In this document: positions 24,806 to 33,873 of the stretch, piece by piece
How positions within the stretch are numbered: the first letter of the stretch is position 1
How the letters are laid out: every line of letters begins with the position of its first letter
Assembly: GCA_964392365.1 (NCBI GenBank)
Contig: CAYMPH010000003.1
Location: 124,001-188,000 of the forward strand
Origin: CAYMPH01 sp964392365
Lineage (GTDB): Bacteria > Spirochaetota > UBA4802 > UBA5550
Length of the DNA: 64,000 bases
Reading direction: 5' to 3'
Notes under the pieces: generated by a model
What the model saw: the letters and a program-made list of their open reading frames with translations, nothing else
Database searches by the model: none
Told to the model about the DNA's origin: nothing
Position numbers and translations under genes: made by a program

Positions 24806-27205
24806 ATGCCTATAAAGAAAAGTGAACTATATAGCAGCCTCTGGAAAAGCTGTGATGAACTGCGCGGCGGAATGGACGCATCTCAATACAAAGACTATGT
24901 TCTGGTTATCCTATTCCTCAAATATGTTTCCGACAAATATGCAAATGACAAGCATGCTGTAATTGAAGTGCCGAAAGGCGGAAGCTTCACGGATATAATA
25001 AACCTCAAGGGAAAGAAGGATATAGGAGAAGGCATCAACAAGATCATTGCCAAACTTGCCGAAGCAAATGACCTGAAAGGCGTTATAGATGTAACTGATT
25101 TCAATGACGAAGACAAGCTCGGCAAAGGCGAGGAAATGCAGGACCTCCTGTCAAACCTGGTTGGAATATTCGAAAACGCAGAATTGGATTTCAGCAAGAA
25201 CAGGGCAGAGGGTGATGATATTCTCGGTGACGCATACGAATATCTCATGCGGAACTTTGCAACTGAATCCGGCAAGAGCAAAGGCCAGTTCTATACACCA
25301 GCAGAAGTATCCCGGATAATGGCTAAAGTTATCGGAATCAACAAATCCAAAAGCAATGGGCAGACCATATATGACCCTACATGTGGAAGTGGATCTCTTC
25401 TGCTGAAAGCTGCGGATGAGGCTGATAAAAGTATAACCCTGTACGGACAGGAAAACGATAATGCAACTGCAGCTCTTGCAAAAATGAACATGATTTTGCA
25501 CGGAAACCCCACAGCAGAAATATGGAAAGACAACACACTTGCAAAACCGCACTTCAAAGATGAAAAGTCCGGAGACCTGAAAACATTCGATTTCGCCGTA
25601 GCAAATCCTCCGTTTTCATCAAAAGCATGGCGCAACGGATTTGATCCTGAGAATGATGAATTCAACAGGTTCGAATATGGCATACCGCCGAACAAAAATG
25701 GCGACTATGCATTTCTATTGCACCTTATCCGCTCCCTTAAAAGTAAAGGCAAGGGCGCAATCATCCTGCCGCATGGAGTACTGTTCAGGGGAAATGTTGA
25801 AGGCGACATCAGGCAGAACCTGATACGGAAAGGATTCATAAAAGGTATAATTGGACTGCCGCCGAACCTGTTTTACGGAACAGGCATACCTGCATGCATT
25901 GTAATCATAGATAAGGAAAACGCTGAAGCCAGGAAGGGCATATTTATTATTGATGCAAGCAAAGGCTACATGAAGGATGGAAACAAGAACCGTCTGAGAC
26001 ACCAGGACATCCATAAAATTGTAGATGTATTCAACTCCCAGACCGAAATTCTGAAATACTCACGCATGGTTCCATTTGATGAAATCGAAAAGAACGAGTA
26101 CAACCTTAATATCCCGCGGTATATTGACAGTTCCGAGCCGGAAGATATTCAGGATATCGAAGCGCACCTGCTTGGAGATATTCCGAACAGGGACATCGAC
26201 GATCTCAGCGAATACTGGCAGGTGTTCCCGTCTATCAAAGCATTCCTTTTCACTGACAGCATACGCGCTGGATACAGCAAGCTGAAAGCCCCGCAGTCTG
26301 AAATCAAGAAGTCCATATTCGAACACCCGGAGTTTGTGAAATATACAGCTGAAGTGAATGAAGTCTTCAACAAGTGGAAGAAACGCAACCAGGCAATACT
26401 GAAAGCTGTAGATGCAAAAGTGAAACCGAAAGAGTTCATATCAACATTCTCCGAGGACATTCTGGAAACATTCTGCAATCTCAAGCTCATAGATAAGTAT
26501 GATATATACCAGCACCTGATGGTTTACTGGACTGAAACCATGCAGGACGACATGTACCTGATATCGGATGAAGGCTGGAAAGCTGAAATATCAAAATCGA
26601 AAGATAAGAAAGGCGAATGGAACTGTGACCTTGTGCCGAAGCACCTTGTGATAAACAGGTACTTCATAAATGAAAAGAAAGCAATAGAGAAACTTGAAAC
26701 AGACAAAGATGCCCTGACACAGCAGAAAGAAGAGATGGAAGAGGAACAGAGCGGCGACGAAGGCGTTCTGGAAGAACTTAAAAACGACAAGGGTAAGATA
26801 AGCAAAGGTGCTGTCCTTGCAAGGATCAAGGCGATCCAGAAAGAAAGCGAATCCGCGGATGAACTGACGATTCTTCAACCTTACATGAAACTTATAGATG
26901 ATGAAGCCGAAGCAGGCAGGAAAATAAAAGAAGCGGAAGCTGATCTTGATAAGAAGCTTTTAGCAAAATACAACCATCTATCTGCTGATGAGATCAAGAT
27001 TCTGGTTGTTGATGACAAGTGGATTACTGATATTCAGACAGGTGTTACTACTCAACTGGAAAGGATATCCCACCGCCTTACCGGCCGCATAAAGGAACTT
27101 GCAGAGCGATACGAAACTCCATTGCCTGCAATCTCCGCTGAAGTGGATGTATTGACTGATAAGGTTGCAGATCATCTCAAGAAAATGGGATTCTCATGGA
27201 AGTAA
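24806..27205 (+). CDS. hsdM: Type I restriction-modification DNA methyltransferase subunit
   Basis: N6-adenine methyltransferase subunit of a type I system. HsdM_N helical domain at about residues 8-140, then the catalytic domain with SAM-binding DPTCGSGSLL (about 190) and the catalytic NPPF (about 269). At 799 residues it is longer than common HsdM (about 500): the extra C-terminal part (about 480-799) is Lys/Glu-rich with coiled-coil stretches (LTQQKEEMEEEQSGDEG). Such long forms exist in one HsdM branch. It overlaps hsdS by ten bases. The ribosome site is AAGGATC. Confidence 0.94.
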   Translation: MPIKKSELYSSLWKSCDELRGGMDASQYKDYVLVILFLKYVSDKYANDKHAVIEVPKGGSFTDIINLKGKKDIGEGINKIIAKLAEANDLKGVIDVTDFNDEDKLGKGEEMQDLLSNLVGIFENAELDFSKNRAEGDDILGDAYEYLMRNFATESGKSKGQFYTPAEVSRIMAKVIGINKSKSNGQTIYDPTCGSGSLLLKAADEADKSITLYGQENDNATAALAKMNMILHGNPTAEIWKDNTLAKPHFKDEKSGDLKTFDFAVANPPFSSKAWRNGFDPENDEFNRFEYGIPPNKNGDYAFLLHLIRSLKSKGKGAIILPHGVLFRGNVEGDIRQNLIRKGFIKGIIGLPPNLFYGTGIPACIVIIDKENAEARKGIFIIDASKGYMKDGNKNRLRHQDIHKIVDVFNSQTEILKYSRMVPFDEIEKNEYNLNIPRYIDSSEPEDIQDIEAHLLGDIPNRDIDDLSEYWQVFPSIKAFLFTDSIRAGYSKLKAPQSEIKKSIFEHPEFVKYTAEVNEVFNKWKKRNQAILKAVDAKVKPKEFISTFSEDILETFCNLKLIDKYDIYQHLMVYWTETMQDDMYLISDEGWKAEISKSKDKKGEWNCDLVPKHLVINRYFINEKKAIEKLETDKDALTQQKEEMEEEQSGDEGVLEELKNDKGKISKGAVLARIKAIQKESESADELTILQPYMKLIDDEAEAGRKIKEAEADLDKKLLAKYNHLSADEIKILVVDDKWITDIQTGVTTQLERISHRLTGRIKELAERYETPLPAISAEVDVLTDKVADHLKKMGFSWK

Positions 27206-28476
27206 GAAAATGTTATAAACAGACTGAGGTTGGAGTTATACCTGAAGACTGGGATGTTAAAAAACTAGGGGATTGCTTAATTAAAACTCCACGATATGGC
27301 ATTGGAGCAGCAGCAGTTGAGTACTCTGATAGATTGCCAAAATATATCCGTATAACTGATATATCAGATGATGGCCAATACATTCCTTCAAAAATAGTAT
27401 CAGTAGATAATCCATTTTCTGAAAACTATTACCTTTCTTCAGGAGATTTAGTTGTTGCACGTACTGGGGCAAGTGTTGGGAAGTCTTATCTATATAAGCC
27501 TAAAGACGGACCACTTGTATTTGCTGGCTTTTTGATATGTCTCTCATCGAATGATAATATATTACTACCACAATATTTAGGTAGCTATTGTAAAACTGCA
27601 TCTTATTGGAACTGGGTCAAGGTCACTTCAATGCGTAGTGGACAACCAGGTATAAATGGGAAAGAATATGCTCGGTTATTAATTCCCATTCCTCCTCTCC
27701 CGGAACAAACCGCCATAGCCGAAGCTCTCTCTGATACAGATACACTTATTACAAGTATAGAAAAGCTGATTGTTAAGAAACGCAACATCAAACAGGGAAC
27801 AATGCAGGAACTGCTCACTGGCAGGAGAAGATTGCCTGGGTTCAGCGGTAAGTGGGAGACGAAGAAGCTGGTGGAGCTTTTCAATTTTAGTGGTGGATAT
27901 TCTGCATCAAGAGAACATCTGTCAAGTGAAGGAATATGTTATTTACATTATGGAGATATCCATGGTGCAACTAAAACATACATTGATATAGAACATGAGT
28001 TTCTTAACATACCAAAGCTTCAAATCAGGCTTAATCTTATATCAGGTAAATCTTTGCTGAATGATGGAGATGTCGTGTTCGTAGATGCATCAGAAGATGA
28101 TGAAGGAACGAGCCGGCATGTTGTTGTAAAGAATCAGAATGGAATTCCATTTATATCCGGCCTGCATACAATAGTGGCAAAAAGCAAAGATGATTGCATC
28201 GATAATGGATTCAAGAGGTATTGTTTCCAGAGTGATGTAATAAAGAAACAGTTTATTTATTATGCAGTTGGAACAAAGGTCAGTGGAATAAGCAAAAGAC
28301 ACATTGTTAAGATAGAATTATCATTTCCATCGAAAACTGAGCAATCTGCTATTGCTTCCATTCTTTCTGATATGGATTACGAAATTGAATCACTGGAACA
28401 GAAGCTGAATAAATATAAAGCCATCAAGCAGGGAATGATGCAGGAACTTCTTACAGGGAAGACGAGGCTGATATGA
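27196..28476 (+). CDS. hsdS: Type I restriction-modification specificity subunit
   Basis: The DNA-recognition subunit, 426 residues. Two target-recognition domains (about residues 1-165 and 220-380) are each followed by a matching helical repeat: EQTAIAEALSDTDTLITSIE ending MQELLTG, and EQSAIASILSDMDYEIESLE ending MQELLTG. The repeats set the spacing of the two half-sites. The target sequence cannot be read from the protein. It starts inside hsdM and its stop overlaps the hsdR start (ATGA). Confidence 0.94.
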   Translation: MEVRKCYKQTEVGVIPEDWDVKKLGDCLIKTPRYGIGAAAVEYSDRLPKYIRITDISDDGQYIPSKIVSVDNPFSENYYLSSGDLVVARTGASVGKSYLYKPKDGPLVFAGFLICLSSNDNILLPQYLGSYCKTASYWNWVKVTSMRSGQPGINGKEYARLLIPIPPLPEQTAIAEALSDTDTLITSIEKLIVKKRNIKQGTMQELLTGRRRLPGFSGKWETKKLVELFNFSGGYSASREHLSSEGICYLHYGDIHGATKTYIDIEHEFLNIPKLQIRLNLISGKSLLNDGDVVFVDASEDDEGTSRHVVVKNQNGIPFISGLHTIVAKSKDDCIDNGFKRYCFQSDVIKKQFIYYAVGTKVSGISKRHIVKIELSFPSKTEQSAIASILSDMDYEIESLEQKLNKYKAIKQGMMQELLTGKTRLI

Positions 28477-31400
28477 CTGCAGTAGGTGCTATAGAACGCA
28501 AAACGCAAAACCGGGTTGTAGGTCTATTCAGGAAGCAGCTTGAATATGATTATCTCGGTAACTGGGAAGACCGTGAGAATAATTCAAACATCGAAGAAGA
28601 ATATCTCGTTAAGCATCTCGTCAAACAGGGTTACAGTCCGTCTCTCATATCCAAAGCAATACATGAACTAAACAAAACTGCAGGCGACCAGAGCAAGCAT
28701 CTATATGATATCAACAAGGAAGTCTACATTCTTCTTCGTTACGGAGTTAAAGTAAAAGAAGGTGCAGGAGAGAATACACAGACCGTTGAGTTGATAGACT
28801 GGAAGAATATAGAGAACAACCATTTTGCAATAGCAGAAGAAGTCACAGTTAAAGGAGAGCACACCAAGCGTCCGGATATTGTGGTTTATATAAACGGTAT
28901 TGCAGTTGCTATTCTTGAATTGAAGCGCAGCACAGTAAGCGTTTCAAACGGTATTCGGCAGAATCTTGATAACCAGAAGTCAATATTCATCAGGCAGTTC
29001 TTTTCATCCATTCAGTTCGTCATGGCAGGGAATGACACAGAAGGCTTGAGATACGGAACAATCGAAACTCCGGAGAAATATTACCTGTCATGGAAAGAGC
29101 CGTGCGACACAGAGAATCCTCTTGACAGAAGCCTGCTGCAGATCTGCGAAAAGAAGCGATTGCTTGAACTGATCCACGACTACATTGTTTTTGACAGCGG
29201 CACAAAGAAGCTCTGCAGGTTCAATCAGTACTTTGCAGTCAGGGCAACACAGGAAAGGATCTGCAAGCGTGAGGGCGGAATTATCTGGCACACGCAGGGA
29301 AGCGGCAAGAGCCTCATCATGGTGTGGCTCGCGAAATGGATCAAGGAGAACATCAATAATCCGAGAGTTCTCATCATAACAGACAGGGACGAGCTCGATA
29401 AGCAGATCGAGAAAGTATTCAATGGAGTGAGCGAGAAAATATACAGGACAATATCAGGCGTTGATCTTATTGATAAACTGAATGCTGCAACTCCATGGCT
29501 CATCTGTTCTCTCATTCACAAGTTCGGGAATAAAGAAGAAGCTGATTATAAAGGCTATGTTGAAGATATAAAGAAGAACCTTCCGAAAGACTTCAAAGCC
29601 AAGGGTGATATTTATGTTTATATAGACGAATGTCACCGTACGCAATCCGGCGAGCTGCATAAAGCCATGAAACTAATACTGCCCAATGCCATGTTTATAG
29701 GATTTACCGGCACACCGCTTCTGAAAAAGGATAAACAGAAAAGTATAGAAGTATTCGGCAGTTACATTCACACCTATAAGTTTGATGAAGCTGTTAAAGA
29801 CAAGGTTGTTCTCGACCTGAGATATGAAGCACGCGATATCGATCAGAACATTTCATCGCAGGAGAAGATCGACCTCTGGTTTGAAACCAAGACAAGAGGC
29901 CTCACGGACTATGCACTGACTCTGCTAAAAAAGAAGTGGGGAACAATGCAGAAGGTTTACAGCTCGAAATCCCGTCTTGAAAAGATTGTTGATGATATCA
30001 TGTTAGATATGGAAACAAGGTCCCGTCTCATGGATGGACGTGGCAATGCCATGCTTGTATCAGGCAGTATATTCGAAGCCTGCAAGTATTACGAACTGTT
30101 CCAGAACCGCGGGTTCACAAAGTGTGCGATAATTACATCATACAATCCTTCTATCAATGATACAAAAGGCGAAACTACCGGCGAAGAAACTCCAACTGAC
30201 AAGCTTAAGAAATACGATGTATATATGAAGATGCTCAATGGCAAGAAGCCCGAAACTTTTGAAGATGAAGTCAAGAAGAAGTTTATAGATGAGCCTGCAC
30301 AGATGAAGCTTCTCATTGTTGTGGACAAGCTGCTTACAGGATTCGATGCGCCGCCTGCAACATATCTGTATATTGACAAGTCAATGCAGGATCACGGACT
30401 GTTCCAGGCAATATGCAGGGTCAACCGTCTCGATGGCGATGACAAAGAATATGGTTATATCGTTGATTATAAGGATCTCTTCAAGAGCCTTGAGCAGTCT
30501 ATAGATGATTACACCTCTGAAGCTTTTGATGAGTATGACAGGGAAGATGTCGAAGGACTCCTGACTGACCGTTTAAAGAAAGCCAGGGAGAATCTCGATA
30601 CAGCACTTGAAACTGTCAAAGCTCTCTGCGAACCAGTTCAACCGCCTAAAGATACTATGGCTTACCTCAGATATTTCAAGGGATCAACTATTGATGATCT
30701 CAAGAACAATGAGCAGAAACGCTTTGCCCTTTATAAATATACAGCATCTCTTGTCCGGGCATATGCAGACCTTGCAAATGAGATGCAGGCGGCAGGATAT
30801 ACACTGGAAGAGGCTGAGCATATCAAGAAGGATGTGAAACATTTCGAAGATGCCAAATCTGAAATTAAACTTTCCACCGGGGAATATATAGACCTGAAAA
30901 CATACGAACCTGCAATGAGGCATCTGATAGATACTTACATAAATGCGGAAGACAGCAAAGTTTTATCCGCGTTTGATGAAATATCGCTCGTGGATTTACT
31001 TGTAGACAGCGGAGTCAAAGCAGTTGATTCACTTCCAGAGAGAATCAGGAAAAATGAGGAAGCAGCAGCAGAGACAATTGAAGGCAACATCCGCAAGCTT
31101 ATAATAGATGAACAGCCCGTTAACCCGAAATACTATGAGAAGATGTCAGAGCTGCTTGAACAGCTTATAAAAGACCGGAAGAAGCAGGCATTGTCGTACA
31201 AGGAATATCTCGATAAGATAGTTGAGCTTTCAAGGAAGGCGAAGAAACCTGAAACTGGTAAATATCCCGAGACGATTAACAGTCCTGCATTAAGAGCGCT
31301 ATATGACAATCTTGAGGATGATAAGCTTGCTGTTTCAATAAATGAAGAGATATACAGCGTCAAGAAAGACGGCTGGCGTGGCAGCAAAATCAAAGAACGT

Positions 31401-31490
31401 GAAGTCAGGTATTCCATCCAGAAATATATTACAGATGAAGATCTTGCAGAAAAGATATTCGAGATAGTCAAGAACCAGAGAGAATACTGA
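28473..31490 (+). CDS. hsdR: Type I restriction endonuclease subunit
   Basis: The DNA-translocating and cleaving subunit, 1005 residues. An N-terminal PD-(D/E)xK nuclease (PDIVVYINGIAVAILELKRS, about residues 134-153) is followed by an SF2 helicase motor: Walker A GSGKSLIMVW (about 275), DEAH-type box YIDECHRTQ (about 385) and FTGTPLL (about 410), and later helicase motifs, then a helical C-terminal domain that binds the methyltransferase core. All catalytic motifs are intact. It overlaps both neighbours by a few bases. Confidence 0.95.
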   Translation: MTAVGAIERKTQNRVVGLFRKQLEYDYLGNWEDRENNSNIEEEYLVKHLVKQGYSPSLISKAIHELNKTAGDQSKHLYDINKEVYILLRYGVKVKEGAGENTQTVELIDWKNIENNHFAIAEEVTVKGEHTKRPDIVVYINGIAVAILELKRSTVSVSNGIRQNLDNQKSIFIRQFFSSIQFVMAGNDTEGLRYGTIETPEKYYLSWKEPCDTENPLDRSLLQICEKKRLLELIHDYIVFDSGTKKLCRFNQYFAVRATQERICKREGGIIWHTQGSGKSLIMVWLAKWIKENINNPRVLIITDRDELDKQIEKVFNGVSEKIYRTISGVDLIDKLNAATPWLICSLIHKFGNKEEADYKGYVEDIKKNLPKDFKAKGDIYVYIDECHRTQSGELHKAMKLILPNAMFIGFTGTPLLKKDKQKSIEVFGSYIHTYKFDEAVKDKVVLDLRYEARDIDQNISSQEKIDLWFETKTRGLTDYALTLLKKKWGTMQKVYSSKSRLEKIVDDIMLDMETRSRLMDGRGNAMLVSGSIFEACKYYELFQNRGFTKCAIITSYNPSINDTKGETTGEETPTDKLKKYDVYMKMLNGKKPETFEDEVKKKFIDEPAQMKLLIVVDKLLTGFDAPPATYLYIDKSMQDHGLFQAICRVNRLDGDDKEYGYIVDYKDLFKSLEQSIDDYTSEAFDEYDREDVEGLLTDRLKKARENLDTALETVKALCEPVQPPKDTMAYLRYFKGSTIDDLKNNEQKRFALYKYTASLVRAYADLANEMQAAGYTLEEAEHIKKDVKHFEDAKSEIKLSTGEYIDLKTYEPAMRHLIDTYINAEDSKVLSAFDEISLVDLLVDSGVKAVDSLPERIRKNEEAAAETIEGNIRKLIIDEQPVNPKYYEKMSELLEQLIKDRKKQALSYKEYLDKIVELSRKAKKPETGKYPETINSPALRALYDNLEDDKLAVSINEEIYSVKKDGWRGSKIKEREVRYSIQKYITDEDLAEKIFEIVKNQREY

Positions 31491-32206
31491 TGCATCGGAT
31501 CACCATAGGCAATATAACCATAGATGTTATAAGAAAGGACATCAAGAATCTTCACCTTGGAGTATATCCTCCGGATGGCAGAGTTAGAATTGCAACCCCC
31601 GAAAGAATTAATGACGAAGCTGTTAGACTCTTTGCGATATCAAAGATAGCATGGATAAAGAAACAGAAACAGAAGATTAAAGAACAGGAGCGCCAGTCAA
31701 GAAGGGAATATGTATCAGGCGAAAGCCATTATTTCTTAGGCAGAAAGTATCTGCTGAAAGTGAAACATCACAATGCCCCTGCAAGAGTTGAGATCACAGG
31801 CAAGACACATATCAACATGTATATCCGTGAAGGCAGCAGCAAGGAACAGCGTGAAAAAGTAATGTTCGAATGGTATCGACAGGAACTTAAAACTCTACTC
31901 CCTGGTCTTGTAAACAAATGGGAGAAGATCATTGGACTTTCTATTAATGAATGGAAGGTTAAATGGATGAGAACCAAGTGGGGAACCTGTAATATCAAAT
32001 CCAGGAGAATATGGCTGAATCTTGAACTTGCTAAAAGGCCGGAAAGATGTCTTGAGTATATAATAGTTCACGAGATGATACATCTGTTTGAGCGGAAACA
32101 CAACCAGGTATTCATCGGTAATATGGATAAGTATCTGCCACAATGGCGGAGTATTCGGAAGGAGCTCAATCAGTATATCGCCAGTTATGATAATTTAGGA
32201 GATTGA
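31490..32206 (+). CDS. YgjP-like (DUF45) zinc metallopeptidase
   Basis: A 238-residue protein with the WLM/M48-like motif HEMIHLFERKHN (about residues 187-198; HExxH plus a downstream His) and the family WGTCN signature before it. YgjP-type proteins are often the fourth gene of type I restriction operons, with unknown role. The start overlaps the hsdR stop by one base (TGATG), so it is translated with the system. It might process or recycle the restriction complex, but this is inference. Confidence 0.88.
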   Translation: MHRITIGNITIDVIRKDIKNLHLGVYPPDGRVRIATPERINDEAVRLFAISKIAWIKKQKQKIKEQERQSRREYVSGESHYFLGRKYLLKVKHHNAPARVEITGKTHINMYIREGSSKEQREKVMFEWYRQELKTLLPGLVNKWEKIIGLSINEWKVKWMRTKWGTCNIKSRRIWLNLELAKRPERCLEYIIVHEMIHLFERKHNQVFIGNMDKYLPQWRSIRKELNQYIASYDNLGD

Positions 32207-32315
32207 AAATTAAAGCTTTAGATATAAATTTATGTGAAATGCTCAGCGTATGGTACTTTTAAACAAAAGTTAAAATATTTAATACATTTATTATATTGCA
32301 ATATTAAATTAATAG

Positions 32316-32344
32316 TTGACACGGCATATTAATAATAGTATATT
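32316..32344 (+). promoter_or_regulatory. Sigma-70-type promoter
   Basis: TTGACA at 32316-32321, a 17-base spacer and TATATT at 32339-32344, 30 bases before the first gene of the protease pair. This is the clearest vegetative-type promoter in the island. Confidence 0.65.
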
Positions 32345-32373
32345 TATAACCCTAACAATAAAAGGTGAATACT

Positions 32374-32631
32374 ATGGCATTAGAAAAAGAGTTGGAAACA
32401 TTCAATAATAATCTATCTATTTTATTAAAAGATGAAGGTAAGTATGTACTAATCAGCGGGGATAAAGTTATTGATACTTTTGTAAGTTATGAAGATGCCC
32501 TCAAAGCTGGCTATAAAGAATTTGGAGTAGATAAACCCTTTTTACTAAAACAAATTAGGAGCAGTGAGGTTGTCCAGTTTATTTCAAGGTTTATCATTCC
32601 TTGTAGTTCTTCAACAGTGTTGAATCAATAA
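32374..32631 (+). CDS. Small protein paired with retropepsin-like protease
   Basis: An 85-residue protein, preferred start ATG at 32374 with AAAGGTG upstream. The core (YVLISGDKVIDTFVSYEDALKAGYKEFG) resembles small DUF5678-type proteins that are often found next to clan AA aspartic proteases. The next gene, one base away, is such a protease, so the two form a unit. The function is unknown; a substrate, adaptor or inhibitor of the protease is possible. Confidence 0.7.
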   Translation: MALEKELETFNNNLSILLKDEGKYVLISGDKVIDTFVSYEDALKAGYKEFGVDKPFLLKQIRSSEVVQFISRFIIPCSSSTVLNQ

Positions 32632-32632
32632 T

Positions 32633-33082
32633 ATGCCTCATTTTACTTTACCGATAGAATCACAAGGCCCAATGTTTAATGCTATTGTAGGTGTTAGTGC
32701 ACCATTACGTTCAGCACTTATTGAGGCTAATCAACCTATTCCAAATTCTATACCTGTTCGTGCGTTAATAGATACAGGCGCAAGTTGTACTTGTGTTGAT
32801 CCTAGTATTTTACAGAGATTGAATCTTACTTCTAAAGGAGACATACCGGTTAGTACACCAACCACAAAAGGTACTCCGGTTGCTGTTAGCCAATATGATG
32901 TAAGTATAGCAGTGCCTCCAGCAAATTCAGGACAACCTACACTTACTTTTGGTACAATACCTGTTGCATGTATTGAATTGATTGATCATCAAGGGTTTCA
33001 TGTTTTAATAGGTAGAGATATATTATCCCATTGCCTATTTGTTTACAATGGAAGTACTGGATTATTTACACTTGGTTTTTAA
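32633..33082 (+). CDS. Retropepsin-like aspartic protease
   Basis: A 149-residue clan AA protease. The catalytic site is ALIDTGASCTCVD (D-T-G-A at about residues 43-46), followed by a flap-like region and the second conserved motif HVLIGRDIL (about 126-134), where the structural Gly lies. As in other single-lobe forms it must dimerise to be active. It has no signal peptide, so it acts in the cytoplasm. Its pair with the 85-residue protein recurs in other genomes as I recall, but no substrate is known. Confidence 0.82.
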   Translation: MPHFTLPIESQGPMFNAIVGVSAPLRSALIEANQPIPNSIPVRALIDTGASCTCVDPSILQRLNLTSKGDIPVSTPTTKGTPVAVSQYDVSIAVPPANSGQPTLTFGTIPVACIELIDHQGFHVLIGRDILSHCLFVYNGSTGLFTLGF

Positions 33083-33151
33083 AATAAATAATAGCAATGT
33101 GTATTCTTAAAGAGATACATCCAAGACTTTATAGAATATTCACAGGTCTAC

Positions 33152-33194
33152 TGGGCGCTACAGGGATCGAATCTATGAACCCCTGCTTGTAAAA
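33152..33194 (-). pseudogene. tRNA-Val-like 3' half (attachment relic)
   Basis: On the minus strand this reads as the 3' half of a tRNA in regular numbering: loop TTTACAA with anticodon TAC, stem GCAGG, variable GGTTC, T-arm ATAGA-TTCGATC-CCTGT, acceptor AGCGCCC and A73. The 5' half is missing and the T-stem has an A/C mismatch, so it is not a working tRNA. It looks like an attachment-site half from a tRNA-Val(UAC) gene, carried in or next to the island. Confidence 0.6.
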
Positions 33195-33207
33195 CGATTG
33201 AGTTAGG

Positions 33208-33229
33208 TTACAGCAAAAGTTACAGCAAA
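33208..33229 (+). promoter_or_regulatory. Arm-type integrase site repeats, right
   Basis: Two copies of TTACAGCAAA at 33208-33217 and 33220-33229, matching the pair at 17150-17170 near the left end and in the same orientation. They are probable arm-binding sites of the integrase. Confidence 0.55.
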
Positions 33230-33351
33230 TTATAAATTCATCTTGACATGTGGTGATGTATAGATGTATGTAATGAGTTAATATGTATAATAAATGATCA
33301 TATTTGTCTCCAAAGAGGCTTAGTTATATAGTATAATTTAAATATTTAGCA

Positions 33352-33406
33352 ACTTCGAATCCGTGCGTCGCAGGTTCGACTCCTGCCGGGCGTGCATTTT
33401 TTAAAG
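33352..33406 (+). repeat. attR: right direct repeat of island
   Basis: Identical over 55 bases to the 3' half of tRNA-Arg plus its T-run (17018-17072). This copy lacks the 5' tRNA half and so is not a tRNA gene. It marks the right boundary of the island. Confidence 0.92.
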
Positions 33407-33408
33407 TT

Positions 33409-33450
33409 AAGTGCTGAGGTAAGTGCTGAGGTAAGTGCTGAGGTAAGTGC
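33409..33450 (+). repeat. 12-bp tandem repeat next to attR
   Basis: AAGTGCTGAGGT repeated three times head to tail (33409-33444), then a partial AAGTGC. The first unit begins within the sequence shared with the left attachment site, so the expansion started at the junction. Confidence 0.85.
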
Positions 33451-33536
33451 TTAAAGATTTAGCAGATTCCTTTCTTCGTAAATAACTCTATTTTAGGTGA
33501 AAGTGTCAGCAGTTTAGAATTTTAAACGACTTCTGA

Positions 33537-33873
33537 TTATAATTTCCTGGAGAGATCATCAAGCAGGGCTTTTACTTTTTTGCGATCATCTTCTGATAAA
33601 ATATCCAGCTTTATGTCAATCATGGCATGGTTGAGATTCAGATGGTATCTTTCTGAAATATCCGTAGAAGAAACAACCCACGTGCGCACAGCTTCAGTGA
33701 TTCCTTTAACCTGGACAAGCGGCTGTGCAATGCAAACAAATGCATCATCAACGAGCTGCCAGGTTTCTTCAGATATAAGAACTGTTCCAGGACGGGCATG
33801 TGTCTGTAACCTTGCTGCTAGATTAACAGGGCTGCCGATATTTGTATAATCTATTTTATGGCTTGATCCGAGT
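33537..33873 (-). pseudogene. Class III adenylate/guanylate cyclase, C-terminal remnant
   Basis: On the minus strand the frame ending TAA at 33537-33539 encodes the last part of a class III nucleotide cyclase: GSSHKIDYTNIGSPVNLAARL (the conserved cyclase segment ending NLAARL), then about 80 residues to the C-terminus. The catalytic core upstream is missing; similarity stops near 33873, and the frame closes at a stop just beyond. It is a truncated relic lying directly beside the island boundary. Confidence 0.75.

Larger units (their letters stand above)
33083..33351. other. Non-coding right end of the island
   Basis: No gene is seen in this stretch. It contains a tRNA-Val-like 3' half (33152-33194, minus strand) and the right pair of TTACAGCAAA repeats (33208-33229), which are listed separately, then A+T-rich DNA up to attR. 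Confidence 0.6.
17018..33406 (+). mobile_element. Integrated genomic island in tRNA-Arg
   Basis: About 16.3 kb lies between two perfect 55-bp direct repeats, one covering the 3' half of tRNA-Arg and one at 33352-33406. The first gene inside is a tyrosine integrase, followed by a facing excisionase-like gene, the standard layout of tRNA-targeting integrative elements. The cargo is a broken MNT/HEPN pair, an RHH protein, a reverse transcriptase, a type I restriction-modification operon and a protease pair. No conjugation, phage structural or replication genes are recognised, so it is probably mobilised with help or is a satellite-like element. Confidence 0.9.

Noticed and set aside
24806..31490. 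Many antisense ORFs across the hsd genes
   Set aside because: All are shadows of the hsdM, hsdS and hsdR frames, with no start signals.
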